Assembly: GCF_019794555.1 (NCBI RefSeq)
Contig: NZ_JAIMEP010000003.1
Span: forward strand, 62,001-126,000
DNA: 64,000 nt
Origin: Streptococcus suis
Lineage (GTDB): Bacteria > Bacillota > Bacilli > Lactobacillales > Streptococcaceae
Direction: 5' to 3'
Positions 24,920 to 35,260 of this stretch are shown in pieces (positions within the stretch are counted from its first letter, which is position 1; every line of letters starts with the position of its first letter). The notes below the pieces were generated by a model. That model had not been told where the DNA came from and did not search any database. It worked only from the letters and a program-made list of their open reading frames with translations. Both the position numbers and the translations under genes were made by a program.

Positions 24920-27900
24920 TTATTTAATCGTATCCCATGTCAAGATGACATCACCTCGACCTGTGATGTTTACTAAGTGTTTAAAATTGTGGTTGAATTG
25001 ATGAAGAACATCTTTCAAACTTACGTATGTTGTACCGTTTCGATAGATGCGGATATCTCCGATATTCAAAATTGAACTTGGTCGGTCAGATGCTTTAAAG
25101 GCATCAATACTCAGTCGGTTAGGCAACGTTACTATTTCCCAACCATCTGGATTGGTATATGGAGCACTAGCTAAACGTACCTTATCGCCTACCACATCAA
25201 TTTGGTCGGTATCTGTACCGTTCCATGCTCGAATTCCTACAAAGCCACCGTCATTGGCATTCCAGTTGTTCCATCGATTGGAACCGATAATGGTTACACC
25301 ACATGGCTTGCCGTTTGAGGTACCTGTTTCAAATGAAACCCACTGGTGAGGATAACCACTAACCTCACGAGAAATGGATGGAGAGTTTGTAAAGAACTTA
25401 ATGTTTCCAAGTGACAGATTGATTTTCATGGCTCCGTTGATTGCTGACAAAATACCTCCAGAAATTTTGTTGGCAGATAGGGTCACTGCCTGCACTTGGG
25501 TTATGAAGGCTGATTTGGCAAATAACTGCTTGAGATAAGCTTCTGTAGCCATAAACTTGGTAAAGAAAGCTTGGTCAACCTTTATCTTATCCGCAGTAAT
25601 GGCTTCTGCTCCAATTCGAGCTGCTGAGATGATGCCTGACGTAATCTTGCCTGCATCAAGACTGGCAATCTTACCGCTCGCTATCACACCATCTTGGATA
25701 TAGGTAGTGCCAGTAATTTGAACGAGTTTTCCATCAATCTTGACTGTGCCATCCTTATTAAGATTGAGCTGACTCAGGACTGTCCCTGCACTGGTCAGAT
25801 TTCGAACCGACCACGCCCCTGCAAGTGTTGAAACCTGCGTTTGAATGGCATTTACTGTCGCCGTTGTTGCTCGACTTGTTTCTAGATTGCCAACTCGTGT
25901 CACAATCCCAGTAGCCGTTTGAACAACCTGACTGATTTGATTGGTGTGATCTCCAATTGTTCGAGTGTGACTACTTACAGTATCCCGCACTTCATGAAAG
26001 GCGGTTACTGTCGTAAAGTCGTCTAATGACGGTGTCCAGTAGTCTGGAAAAATATCACCAGTTGATACCATTAAGGCTCTCACATGGAACTTACCAGTTT
26101 TAACCCCATCAACTCTGACTTGAAGTTCAAATCCTTTAGAATGTTGGTACATCTCTTGAGTGACGGTGGCGGTCAGTTTTATCAAGCGATAGTTGTTACC
26201 CGTTGTCAGATTGCTGCTCCATTTATTGTAGAAAGGGTGATACAAATTCCAGTTGGTCCATGTCCAAACATTTTGACTATCCAATATTGGACCTTGAAGT
26301 TTCATAGTACGAGTCGTTACAGCAGGGTCAAAGGTAATCTCATCCGCTGAGACATGAACATATAAATGAACTTTTGACCCAACATAAATTCCACTACTAT
26401 CCCCAAATTGCACTCTTCCTAATGATGCTATCCAGTTACTACTCACATTTATCGTCTGATAAGCACTCCATCTATCCGAAGTACCAGCTATCAAGTTGCG
26501 TTGCGAAACTGAGGTAGGGATTCTGCTTTCCGTTTGACTGATTCGTTGAGTAAAACTATCAGAGGTGGTTCTAACCAAATTCTGCACACTAGTTGTCGTC
26601 GCATAGGGTTGGAGAGAACTGCTGGTTAGATAGCCACGACCAGAAATATTGGAATCAACCTGAGACTTGGTTTGGTAACCTTTTGAGTTAATGGCAGATT
26701 CAACTTGAGTACTTGTAAGTCGTTGTTCAATTTGTCCAGCCTGAGTTCGGATAGAAGTTTCTGCACTTGCTACTCGACTAGTCAAGTTATTAAAATCAGT
26801 TCTTGCGACTTTCTGTGAGATGGCATCATTGGCAATCCGTAAATCTGCCTTGGTTTGGGTAATCTGACTAGCGTTTGTGTTGGCCTTAGCCAAGGCATTA
26901 TCAGCGGTTGTTTTTACCCCTTCAAGAACTGTCTTATCAGCCTTAAGCAAGATGGATTGCTGTGTTTGTTGGATGGATGTAGTATGTCCTTCAACTATTC
27001 GTTTTACTGTATTAAAGTCTGTTTGACTAACCTTTGAGGATACATCCGAAACTAATTGTCGAATCTGTGTCTCACTACTAGAAATCTTTCCATTTGTCTC
27101 GGTTAATCTTGTAGAAACCTGCTCCACACCAGAAGCCGTTTGAGTGATGAGTGTCCGTTGGGCGGTCAATTCTCCAGCAATATCTGCTGGGTTTTCTGAA
27201 TACCCTGTATCCAGTGAGCTTTTTGCGACTTTCAATCCTGCCACATAGAATTTATTGCCATTTGGGATAGTGCTGCCATTGTACTCCGTTCGAAATTGGA
27301 GTGAACCATCAGATATGACATGAACTGTTTTCCAGTAGCGTTTCCAGTCACTTGTGACGGATATAATATCGTCCGATTCCCTCACCCTTGCCACTGGAGC
27401 ACGATAGACACTAGAACCGGACCAAATCGCTGAAACTTTGATGGAAGAAAGTGGCTGATTCGCTTTGGCATAAAAGCTAAAAGTAATGACATCTCCTGCT
27501 TTCACAACAATATTCTGATGACTTCCGTTATAACCCGATTGGGTCGAACGAACTACTAGTCCCCTAAAATGCTCTGTTTCAGTGGACCAATTGTTTCCTA
27601 AATGCCAGGCATTTCCTTTATTCGACCAATCACGTGTACCAGTCATCAAATTTAGGCCATCTAGGCTAGTTGGAATTTTCGCATCTACCTGACTGATTTC
27701 AGTTGTTATGCGATTCCCCAATTGCGTAATAGATGACTCGGCAGTTTCGATTCTCTGTTTTGCTTGGTTAAAATCACTGGTTTTAACACGCTGGGAAATT
27801 TGGTCTGCTTGCACTTGAATCATGGATTCTGCACCGGTTACTCGACCAGTCAGACTATCCACCAGTTGCTTACTCGCAAGAAGTTTTATATCCTCCTTGG

Positions 27901-29482
27901 TTTGCGAGAGACTTGTACTTACAGTAGCCAACTGTCCACTCAACAGTGATTTTGCTACATCAACCAATCGACTGGCTTCAGAGATAGCTTGTGATTTAGC
28001 TGTCGCAATCTTTGTCTCTGTCTGACTACGCTCCGTTGAAGTCAATCGGTTAGCTTCTTTAATGGCATCAAGCTTGGCTTGTTCTGCTCTTCTGATGGCT
28101 TCTGTGGCCCCAGTTTGAGCCTGTTCTGCCTTCAGTTTGGCTTCTGTGGCTAGGTTGGTGTTTACCGCAGCCTTTGCCAATAAATCACGAGTTGTGCGTT
28201 GCTGCTCCTCTTCCTGTTGTCGCATCTGTTGGTGAAGAGTTGAGAGTTCACTGTCAATGCTAGCCTTTAATCGATCCGCATAGACCTCCCCATGACTTTG
28301 AGCCTGTTCGATAGCGGTATCGATGGCTACTTGACGTTTCTCAAATTCCGCATCAAAGGCTCTGTTGGCATTCTCAAGGGCAATTTCAACGGCAACATCC
28401 TCACTCCGCTTATTCCCATCAAGGAGATTATTTGCTAGTGTTGTTAGGCTACCGCCAGTTTTACCTGTTCCGATACTTGCCTTATCATCAAATGTGATAG
28501 AACGGTAATTCTTAGCTAAAGGATCATAATCATAAGCGATGGCTTTCTTCCTCACATCAATCCCGTGTAGCTTGCTTTTTAAAGTTACGGTATCGCCTAG
28601 ATGAACCGTTTGACCATCTAACTCAAATGCCTCAATGATGATGGCATCTTTTGGCTTATCAATTCCCTCTAAGCGAAACTTGCTACTAGCCCACTCTATT
28701 AACTCTTGACGAGATCTGAGGTTATTATTGGTATAGGTCACTTCATTGATGAAAGGATAGGTGTTTATCAATGGACTGTCTAGAGTGACTTGAAGTACAG
28801 TCTCCCTATCCTGCCCCTCTTGTTTAAAGCTTGAAGTGGCATGGATACGAGTGATAATCTGTGAACTTTCTTTGGTTCGCTGATACTTTTTCAAATTGTA
28901 GTGAGTAGAGATGACTACCCCACGGTCTTGTCCTCGCTCACTCTTAATTGATAAGGCAAGGTTATCACGAACCAGTTCTCCCTCCCAAGTACCAAGGATA
29001 GAATGTTTACCATCCAGTAGTGTGGAGTAAAGCGTCTGTTCCTTGTCTGTTGTATAGGTTCTGTTCTTGACAATATCACTTGTAAAAGAAAAATCTCCCA
29101 GTGGAGACTTGCTTGCCATGACCATGCTTGATAAGGCAGTTGCACACGGTACCTGTTCACACCTAAATGGCGATACCAACCTAGTCATGACGTCATCTGA
29201 TATATGATAGGCCACAACTTCAAGACTGGTGTCCCCTTCGATGACTTGCTTTATCCGAAACAACTGATGTCCCAATACTGGAACTGGGCTACGAACGAGG
29301 TAGTCCTCTTTTAACTCTCGAAATAGTCCGCTGTCTGTGATCGGATAGGTAAAGTTCAGGACAAAAACCCCATTCAAGGTTTCTTTAACGCTTGCCTTAA
29401 TGGTCTCTTGGAGTGGTTTACCATGCCATTTTGCCGTTCGAACGGTTTTGTCTAATAAAGATAGCACTATGCCCACCCCCAA
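24920..29482 (-). CDS. Tail endopeptidase/antireceptor (receptor-binding protein)
   Basis: 1520 residues. The first about 380 match the phage tail endopeptidase/Tal domain (LLDKTVRTAKWHGKPLQETI...; ELDGQTVHLGDTVTL near 290). About 385-530 is a long Ala/Glu/Gln-rich coiled coil. Two related modules begin NLMTGTRDW (about 610) and NLIAGTSDRW (about 995) and look like carbohydrate-binding folds. The C-terminus (about 1210-1520) has trimer-like ITGTTYIQDGVIASGKI repeats. It forms the tail tip that recognises the host surface. Confidence 0.85.
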   Translation of the reverse strand: MGVGIVLSLLDKTVRTAKWHGKPLQETIKASVKETLNGVFVLNFTYPITDSGLFRELKEDYLVRSPVPVLGHQLFRIKQVIEGDTSLEVVAYHISDDVMTRLVSPFRCEQVPCATALSSMVMASKSPLGDFSFTSDIVKNRTYTTDKEQTLYSTLLDGKHSILGTWEGELVRDNLALSIKSERGQDRGVVISTHYNLKKYQRTKESSQIITRIHATSSFKQEGQDRETVLQVTLDSPLINTYPFINEVTYTNNNLRSRQELIEWASSKFRLEGIDKPKDAIIIEAFELDGQTVHLGDTVTLKSKLHGIDVRKKAIAYDYDPLAKNYRSITFDDKASIGTGKTGGSLTTLANNLLDGNKRSEDVAVEIALENANRAFDAEFEKRQVAIDTAIEQAQSHGEVYADRLKASIDSELSTLHQQMRQQEEEQQRTTRDLLAKAAVNTNLATEAKLKAEQAQTGATEAIRRAEQAKLDAIKEANRLTSTERSQTETKIATAKSQAISEASRLVDVAKSLLSGQLATVSTSLSQTKEDIKLLASKQLVDSLTGRVTGAESMIQVQADQISQRVKTSDFNQAKQRIETAESSITQLGNRITTEISQVDAKIPTSLDGLNLMTGTRDWSNKGNAWHLGNNWSTETEHFRGLVVRSTQSGYNGSHQNIVVKAGDVITFSFYAKANQPLSSIKVSAIWSGSSVYRAPVARVRESDDIISVTSDWKRYWKTVHVISDGSLQFRTEYNGSTIPNGNKFYVAGLKVAKSSLDTGYSENPADIAGELTAQRTLITQTASGVEQVSTRLTETNGKISSSETQIRQLVSDVSSKVSQTDFNTVKRIVEGHTTSIQQTQQSILLKADKTVLEGVKTTADNALAKANTNASQITQTKADLRIANDAISQKVARTDFNNLTSRVASAETSIRTQAGQIEQRLTSTQVESAINSKGYQTKSQVDSNISGRGYLTSSSLQPYATTTSVQNLVRTTSDSFTQRISQTESRIPTSVSQRNLIAGTSDRWSAYQTINVSSNWIASLGRVQFGDSSGIYVGSKVHLYVHVSADEITFDPAVTTRTMKLQGPILDSQNVWTWTNWNLYHPFYNKWSSNLTTGNNYRLIKLTATVTQEMYQHSKGFELQVRVDGVKTGKFHVRALMVSTGDIFPDYWTPSLDDFTTVTAFHEVRDTVSSHTRTIGDHTNQISQVVQTATGIVTRVGNLETSRATTATVNAIQTQVSTLAGAWSVRNLTSAGTVLSQLNLNKDGTVKIDGKLVQITGTTYIQDGVIASGKIASLDAGKITSGIISAARIGAEAITADKIKVDQAFFTKFMATEAYLKQLFAKSAFITQVQAVTLSANKISGGILSAINGAMKINLSLGNIKFFTNSPSISREVSGYPHQWVSFETGTSNGKPCGVTIIGSNRWNNWNANDGGFVGIRAWNGTDTDQIDVVGDKVRLASAPYTNPDGWEIVTLPNRLSIDAFKASDRPSSILNIGDIRIYRNGTTYVSLKDVLHQFNHNFKHLVNITGRGDVILTWDTIK

Positions 29483-30189
29483 TTCGTTTCTATTGTTAAT
29501 GATGTGATGCCAGAACCTAAGACAACTCCAACTGTGTCATTTCTGCCTGCATCTATGGTAATGAAATCGCCAGACCATTTTACAGGCTGACCTCTTTGTG
29601 TCTTAAAACTTGGCTGACTAGGATTATTGTCCATAACAAGTGTTTCCTGTAATCGCTCCAAGCGGATGACATCATCCCCAATCGTAAAGCTAGTTTCACT
29701 ACTTGAGTTGCCACTTATGGTAATCTTTGGAAAAGCTATGGCTGAACCTTGACTTCTCAAAGTACCACTAGTCCTAAACACCTGCGAGGTCGTCGTTTTG
29801 AACCACTTGGTTGGGTGACAAGAAAAAGAAACCTTAAGCTCATACACACCCAGCTTATCCTTTTGAACTGGAGTATGGTGAACCTTGTAACACCAAAATC
29901 GTATGGTATTGAAACTAGCGTTCTCAAGCCAAAAACCTTCTTTCAAAAATAGCTTCAAAAAGGAAAACAACTGTTCTTCACTAGGTTTTACAAGATAGAG
30001 GGTGTAGCTCAGTTCCATGACACTTCTGCGAGGATTGGTTTGAAGAACCGCTCCTGACAGGCCTTGGTGTTCTATCAATTGCGTCTTACTTTCACTTACT
30101 GTGATTGAAGGACTATCTTCCACGATTACCTTAAAAGGAAAAGAACTCGTGGACACTCCATCAATGGTTAATGCATTATGTTTAATCAT
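29467..30189 (-). CDS. Distal tail protein (Dit)
   Basis: 240 residues. LTIDGVSTSSFPFKVIVEDSPSI near the start and IETNWGWA at the end, position between tape measure and antireceptor, and length all fit the Dit/SipC-like family, which forms the hexameric hub at the tail end. Overlaps both neighbours by a few nt. Confidence 0.88.
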   Translation of the reverse strand: MIKHNALTIDGVSTSSFPFKVIVEDSPSITVSESKTQLIEHQGLSGAVLQTNPRRSVMELSYTLYLVKPSEEQLFSFLKLFLKEGFWLENASFNTIRFWCYKVHHTPVQKDKLGVYELKVSFSCHPTKWFKTTTSQVFRTSGTLRSQGSAIAFPKITISGNSSSETSFTIGDDVIRLERLQETLVMDNNPSQPSFKTQRGQPVKWSGDFITIDAGRNDTVGVVLGSGITSLTIETNWGWA

Positions 30190-33044
30190 GGTTTCACTCC
30201 TCTCAATCCTTGCTGACGTTCTAATTCATACACTAATTTCTCTCCAACCATCTCCGCAAGTCGGTGAAGGTCAGTCTCTTCTCTTACTGTGTTACCTGTA
30301 ATAGTGATATGAATGGTTGGTAGATTGCTTGTCATGGTCTTTGCGATTCCTCGACCAATTGCACCCAATGTTTGTTCATTCAAAGGCAACACCGCTTCTT
30401 TTCCTGCTTCACCACCAACCATCAGGCTATTGCCATTCATTCCAAATGCAGTTGGTTTGGTTAGAATACCACCTTTGGCATACCAATCGATGGAAATTCT
30501 AGGAATTCCACCCTTCAACCAATCAAGAGGATTGGCAGACCCAGACACCCTAAAGTGAGGGAGGGGTATATGCGGCCAGCGAATTTGGAAGTTAAAGAGA
30601 TTTTTGATGGCATTGATAGCGTTACTCACGGCATCTTTTGCCCCATTGATGGCATTGGAAATGGTATTCTTGACACCATTCCAAACGGATGACACCGTGC
30701 TTGAAATGCCATTCAAGACACTAGAGACCGTGTTTCGGATACTGTTCCAAATATTGGAGACTGTTGAGCCGATGTTAGATAAAATACTGGATATGGTCGA
30801 TTGGATTGCTGTCCAGACGGAAAAAACAACTGAACTAATGGCGGACAGTAAGTTTGCAATGGTATTTTTGATACCTGTCCAAGCAGTTGTGATGTACTGG
30901 GCGATGAAGTTTAAAGCTAATGAAATCAGGGACTTTATTCCCTCCCAAGCCGTAGCTAGGACTTGTTTAATGGTATCCCACGCTCCAGTCCAATCACCAG
31001 TGATAACCTGCATGACTGCCTTAATGATACCAAGCACCACATTGATGGCAGTCTCAACCACAATCTTTATCATCTCCCAAGCAGTTGTGATGATAAGTTT
31101 GATATTTTCCCAGCTTGCTTGGATGAGCGGCCCAAGAATAGTCATCACAGTTTGAATAACCGTAGTGATAGCATTCCATACCGTGGTTGCAGCATTTAGA
31201 ATCAATTGCTGGTTTTCAGTCCACCATGTGGTTAGGGTTCCCCAGATGGACATAACAAAACTAGAAATCTGCTGGATAATCATGGACAGAAAGGCATAGA
31301 TACTATTCCAGATTTCCGTCACAGCCGTTCGAAAGCCTTCGTGGTTCGTCCAGAGTTCTTTTAACCCAACAATCAGTAAGGTAATGGCGGCTACAATACC
31401 AACAATAATCCCCACAATCGGCAAAAATGCCGTTATCATTCCAACAACGGTTGTCCCCATAGCGGCTGCCGCAACCTGTAAGCCCAAGAAAACAGGAAGT
31501 AACATCCCTACCACGGCTAAAATACCTGTGAAGATAATGACGACTTCCTTGATGGGACTGGATAAGTTGGTAAACCAAGTCGATAGTTGACTAACAATGT
31601 CTGCCAAACTTTGAAAGACTGGAATAAGCATCTCCAGAATCGGTTGACCGATTGCTGCTAGAGCATTAGTTCCAGACTGTCTTAAGTTACCCATAACGTT
31701 TTCCAGTCCGTCTGATTCCCTTGCAGCTTGTCCCAAGGCTCCAGAGAGTTCATTGCCGTCCTCTACCATTTGAAGGAGGGTTAACTGCTTCTGAGCTTCT
31801 GATAGTTCATTGAAGGACTTTCCATAGAGCTTGTTCGCCGCTGCATTACGAGTGGTTTCTGTCGCAGAAATACCTAGAGCTGCGTCATTTTCATAGTTTC
31901 CTTTGAGGAAGGATTGCAGGTTTTCGGTGACTTCTTCGATGGATTTGTCGTAAAATGCTGCCCCATCAGCCGCTGCTCTGGTGGCACGAGTAGTCAGATC
32001 CAAAGCCTGAGCCGTATCCATCCCAGAGGTTTTGGCAAAGGAAGCCATCTGAGTGAAGGAGCCTTGAAGACGCTCTGGAACAATGTCCATCTCTTCCCCA
32101 ATCTTATTGAGTGCATCCTTAGCAGCATTCTCCATATCTCCAAAGACGGTAGAGAATTGGGCATTGCTGGCTTGAAGTTGAGCTGCCGCAGACATGGACT
32201 CTGTTCCGACTTCGAAGATTTTCTGAGAGATGTCTGCTAGCTTCTCACTGGTCGCTTGAAGTGCCTCAGCCCGAATGGTGTCAGACATGGCTTTCATGCC
32301 ATCTTGAGCACCATCGGCAGAGGATTTAGTCTCATCCATCTCGTTGTTCAGGTTATTGAGAGCGGTCTTTGCTTGGTTCAACTCAGCTTCCATCTTATTG
32401 GCTTCAATGGAATTCTCACCATATTCACTCTTTGTCAAGGCTAGTTGCTTTTCGAGATTGGAAATTTGTTTTGAAACAATTTCTGACTGCGCTCCAATCT
32501 TTTGTTGGGCTATTGCATTGCGTTCTGCTTCGGAACTATTGGATGACAAAGCACTTTCTTGTAACTCAAATTGAGACGTGACCTTGTTCATCTCACTTGC
32601 TAACTGCCCCTGCTCCACTTGGAGTTTATCTAATTGTTGAGCCGCTGAACTACTTGCTCGACCGTGATTCTCAAGTGTTGATGACACATCAGCTAACTTA
32701 GTTTCATAGGACGTTAGCAGCCTTTGAGTAGTTTCCACCTCACGTTGAAAGGCACGGTACTGGTCTGCCCCAATATCCCCAGCCTTAAATTGAGCTTCCA
32801 CCTGTGATTGGGCTTGACGGAGCGTTGCCAATTTTTCTTTGGTTGTCTCGACTTGTTTTGCCAAGACTTCCTGCTTTTGAGTAAGGAGGGTGACATTGCC
32901 TGTATCAAACTTGAGAGCCTTATCAATTTGTCTTAGTTCTTTGGTAGCTTCAGATGCTTGTTTGTTCACACCCTTTAGGGCATCTTGTAAGGGTTGGGTA
33001 TCGCCACCAATTTCAATTGTAATCCCCTTTATGTTTCCAGCCAT
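30186..33044 (-). CDS. Tail tape measure protein
   Basis: 952 residues. Coiled coil over about 20-260, then a TP901-type tape-measure region (EVGTESMSAAAQLQASNAQFSTVFG), hydrophobic segments at about 495-570, and tandem Trp-containing helical repeats (WNSI/WNGV...) at about 590-830. Its length sets tail length, by analogy with other siphophages roughly 0.15 nm per residue, so a tail of about 140 nm. Confidence 0.92.
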   Translation of the reverse strand: MAGNIKGITIEIGGDTQPLQDALKGVNKQASEATKELRQIDKALKFDTGNVTLLTQKQEVLAKQVETTKEKLATLRQAQSQVEAQFKAGDIGADQYRAFQREVETTQRLLTSYETKLADVSSTLENHGRASSSAAQQLDKLQVEQGQLASEMNKVTSQFELQESALSSNSSEAERNAIAQQKIGAQSEIVSKQISNLEKQLALTKSEYGENSIEANKMEAELNQAKTALNNLNNEMDETKSSADGAQDGMKAMSDTIRAEALQATSEKLADISQKIFEVGTESMSAAAQLQASNAQFSTVFGDMENAAKDALNKIGEEMDIVPERLQGSFTQMASFAKTSGMDTAQALDLTTRATRAAADGAAFYDKSIEEVTENLQSFLKGNYENDAALGISATETTRNAAANKLYGKSFNELSEAQKQLTLLQMVEDGNELSGALGQAARESDGLENVMGNLRQSGTNALAAIGQPILEMLIPVFQSLADIVSQLSTWFTNLSSPIKEVVIIFTGILAVVGMLLPVFLGLQVAAAAMGTTVVGMITAFLPIVGIIVGIVAAITLLIVGLKELWTNHEGFRTAVTEIWNSIYAFLSMIIQQISSFVMSIWGTLTTWWTENQQLILNAATTVWNAITTVIQTVMTILGPLIQASWENIKLIITTAWEMIKIVVETAINVVLGIIKAVMQVITGDWTGAWDTIKQVLATAWEGIKSLISLALNFIAQYITTAWTGIKNTIANLLSAISSVVFSVWTAIQSTISSILSNIGSTVSNIWNSIRNTVSSVLNGISSTVSSVWNGVKNTISNAINGAKDAVSNAINAIKNLFNFQIRWPHIPLPHFRVSGSANPLDWLKGGIPRISIDWYAKGGILTKPTAFGMNGNSLMVGGEAGKEAVLPLNEQTLGAIGRGIAKTMTSNLPTIHITITGNTVREETDLHRLAEMVGEKLVYELERQQGLRGVKP

Positions 33045-33062
33045 AGTCCCTCCTTTCTACCA

Positions 33063-33646
33063 TCAGAAATTATCAAAATCAGCTTGAGTTGCCGGGCGTG
33101 TTTGAGAAGTTTCTCGAGTACGCATCTCCACATAGTCCGTTTGATAGTCAAGTGCCATTCCAATAGAGATATGTTTTAAATCGTCAATGGTCAGACCAGT
33201 CTCCTTACAACAGGAGAAATAACTCTCTACTGTGAAGATTTCCTCACTCGCTGTTTCTGTTTCATCTGCTTTTTTCTGGTTGACATCCCTTGGTTCAACA
33301 TATTCATCAAGACAGGGGCTACTTCCTGCACTGGAAATTCTTCCATCTCCATATAAAAATCCACAAATGGTTTCACTCGTGGATTGGCAGATTTGGCAAA
33401 GACCCAAAAAATCCGATGGAAAAATGTCATATCGAAATCAGACAGAATAGAAACATCAATATGATGTGCCTGTAAATCTTCTCCTTCTTCCAACTGGTCT
33501 AGCTTATCCAAGATAGCTTGACTATTGACCATAGAAAAGAGATCTTGGAAATAGTCCTTACCAAACTGCTCTTTATAAGCAATTGGTGTGTAGGCATTGG
33601 TTGCTAACTCGTAGGTTGTTCCTGCTATGGTAATACTTTCTCTCAT
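33063..33646 (-). CDS. Tail assembly chaperone GT, by -1 frameshift
   Basis: Reading gene G to codon 126 and slipping -1 at A AAA AAG (33275-33269) continues into the second frame to the stop at 33063, giving about 194 residues. The second-frame part (ADETETASEEIFTVESYFSCC...) has no good start codon of its own. This is the conserved G/GT arrangement of siphophages, needed for tail assembly around the tape measure. Confidence 0.85.
33227..33646 (-). CDS. Tail assembly chaperone G
   Basis: 139 residues between the major tail and tape measure genes. MRESITIAGTTYELATNAYTPIAYKEQFG is typical of Gram-positive phage tail chaperones. The longer GT form is made by frameshift near codon 126. Binds the tape measure during assembly. 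Confidence 0.85.
   Translation of the reverse strand: MRESITIAGTTYELATNAYTPIAYKEQFGKDYFQDLFSMVNSQAILDKLDQLEEGEDLQAHHIDVSILSDFDMTFFHRIFWVFAKSANPRVKPFVDFYMEMEEFPVQEVAPVLMNMLNQGMSTRKKQMKQKQRVRKSSQ
33269..33275 (-). other. Slippery heptamer A AAA AAG
   Basis: Minus-strand A AAA AAG is in the right phase for G (codons AAA AAG), the most efficient known bacterial slippery sequence. Confidence 0.85.
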
Positions 33647-33656
33647 TGCCTACTCC

Positions 33657-34226
33657 TTACTTACGAGGTTCAAAAACTGCCTTGAACCAGTTTTGACGAA
33701 TTTCATCACTCGTTTCCTCCGTTGTTCGTCTACGTACAACCTTATCAAGAGGGCGAGGACTGGCAGTAAAGGTCAACTCTACCTCATTGATATCCGAACC
33801 TGACTTGGTTTTTGAACCAACAGTCGGACGAGATGCGTAACAATAATACAAAACGTGTAATGTTTCTTTTTTATCCCCTTCAAAACGGAACATCAACGCA
33901 AAATTTTTCTTTTCGCTATTTGCGATTTCTGAAATGGTATTTGTCGTTGCATCTAACTGCTCTCCGAGGACTCGAGTCAAAAATTCCTGCGTTAGAAGAG
34001 CAACTTTTAGCGTTCCTTCATAACCATCGTTTGACTCCGTTGTATAAAAATTGATATTGTCCGCCTTATAAGAACCCTTGTCTCCTGTTGGTTCAAGGGT
34101 TAATTCTGCAGCACCACGAAGTCGTTCCACATTGCCATATGTCAACGTACCATCAGAACCTTCGCTTGTAACTTCCGCCCAATGGACATCTTGTAGCCCA
34201 AAGGTGACCTTATTCTTTTCAGCCAT
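33657..34226 (-). CDS. Major tail protein
   Basis: 189 residues; FGLQDVHWAEVTSEG start and position upstream of the G/GT pair match the phi13/TP901 family of major tail proteins, which stack as hexamers to make the tail tube. Confidence 0.88.
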   Translation of the reverse strand: MAEKNKVTFGLQDVHWAEVTSEGSDGTLTYGNVERLRGAAELTLEPTGDKGSYKADNINFYTTESNDGYEGTLKVALLTQEFLTRVLGEQLDATTNTISEIANSEKKNFALMFRFEGDKKETLHVLYYCYASRPTVGSKTKSGSDINEVELTFTASPRPLDKVVRRRTTEETSDEIRQNWFKAVFEPRK

Positions 34227-34227
34227 A

Positions 34228-34554
34228 TTATCCTCCGTGTAATGTAATGTAATAGGTTATTTGATAGAGTTTCTCAGATGAGATATAGGTCTCTACTTTT
34301 TCAAAATAAATAAGGTGGCTGTCAAATAATGACTCCACCTTTTGTTCAGTTGCTAAATCTTTCTTAGTGGTATAGAGTTCCACTTGCAGGTTATTCAGCT
34401 TATGATAGGTCCAATTGTCTGCACCATGATTATCTGAATCAGTCATCAAATATACTAGATACGGTGGTCTTGGACGACTCCCTTCTTCAAAATGATGGTA
34501 GGCGACTGGGAGCTGTAATTCTTTGAGAATGGAGTACATTTCACTCAGTAGCAT
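34228..34554 (-). CDS. Tail terminator-like protein, 108 aa
   Basis: Between the HK97 gp10-like gene and the major tail gene. The size, position and GSRPRPPYLVYLMTDSDNHGADNWTYHKL segment fit tail-completion (minor capsid/tail terminator) proteins. It probably caps the tail tube. Confidence 0.7.
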   Translation of the reverse strand: MLLSEMYSILKELQLPVAYHHFEEGSRPRPPYLVYLMTDSDNHGADNWTYHKLNNLQVELYTTKKDLATEQKVESLFDSHLIYFEKVETYISSEKLYQITYYITLHGG

Positions 34555-34560
34555 GTCTTA

Positions 34561-34929
34561 TCACACTCGCTTTCTCAGCTTTTCTTCTAAGGATTGTATC
34601 GCTTGTTTCTCAATGGGAGCGATATGCTTGATTCCCTCAACTCGCCCACCAGAGCTTTTGGCATGACCATTTTCTAATAGATGCGTCAAGCCTGGCGTTC
34701 GATTATGAATGGTTTTGGTTAAACCTGTACTGGTATCAATCGTTGCTTTACTCTTCCACCCTTTGGCATAAGATCCACTCTTTCTAGGTGACGTTGCTCT
34801 CAAGGTTTCAATAGATTCCTCAGTGACTTCCTCTACAATTTCACGCATCACCTCTGTAGTGTCCTGCACATACTCAGCTAGCTCATTTGCGATGGCAGAT
34901 TCTAGTGCACCCAATTCAATTCTAGTCAT
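34561..34929 (-). CDS. HK97 gp10-like head-tail connector, 122 aa
   Basis: Contains RATSPRKSGSYAKGWK and THLLENGHAKSSGGRVEG, the signature segments of the HK97 gp10 family, which forms part of the neck/tail completion complex. Confidence 0.88.
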   Translation of the reverse strand: MTRIELGALESAIANELAEYVQDTTEVMREIVEEVTEESIETLRATSPRKSGSYAKGWKSKATIDTSTGLTKTIHNRTPGLTHLLENGHAKSSGGRVEGIKHIAPIEKQAIQSLEEKLRKRV

Positions 34930-35260
34930 AAATCTCCTCCTTAATGGCGACTATGTAAATCAGTTGCCTTGGCACTGTATCTCCATCAATCGACTCAATC
35001 TCATAGGTTTGACCACGAAATTGAATGCGTGTCGTTAAAGAATGAAGTCCAAGAATTGCTTTTTCATACCTGAGGGTGAACTGGACTTTCTCTTGTTCCA
35101 GTTTCGTCACCCTCCCATCCCTTTCGGTCAAGGTGAGAGGACGGCAAGAGCACCACCGTTCAAATAAAGGTATCCATGTCGAAGTTTCATTGCCAATCTC
35201 ATCTTGAACAATCTGTCGAACATGAAATGACAATCGTTCCCTCAAAGGTGCAATCTTCAT
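34922..35260 (-). CDS. Head-tail adaptor protein, 112 aa
   Basis: LRERLSFHVRQIVQDEIGNE start and FTLRYEKAI...TRIQFRGQTYEIESI match phage head-tail joining (SPP1 gp16-like) proteins. Overlaps both neighbours. Confidence 0.85.
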   Translation of the reverse strand: MKIAPLRERLSFHVRQIVQDEIGNETSTWIPLFERWCSCRPLTLTERDGRVTKLEQEKVQFTLRYEKAILGLHSLTTRIQFRGQTYEIESIDGDTVPRQLIYIVAIKEEIYD

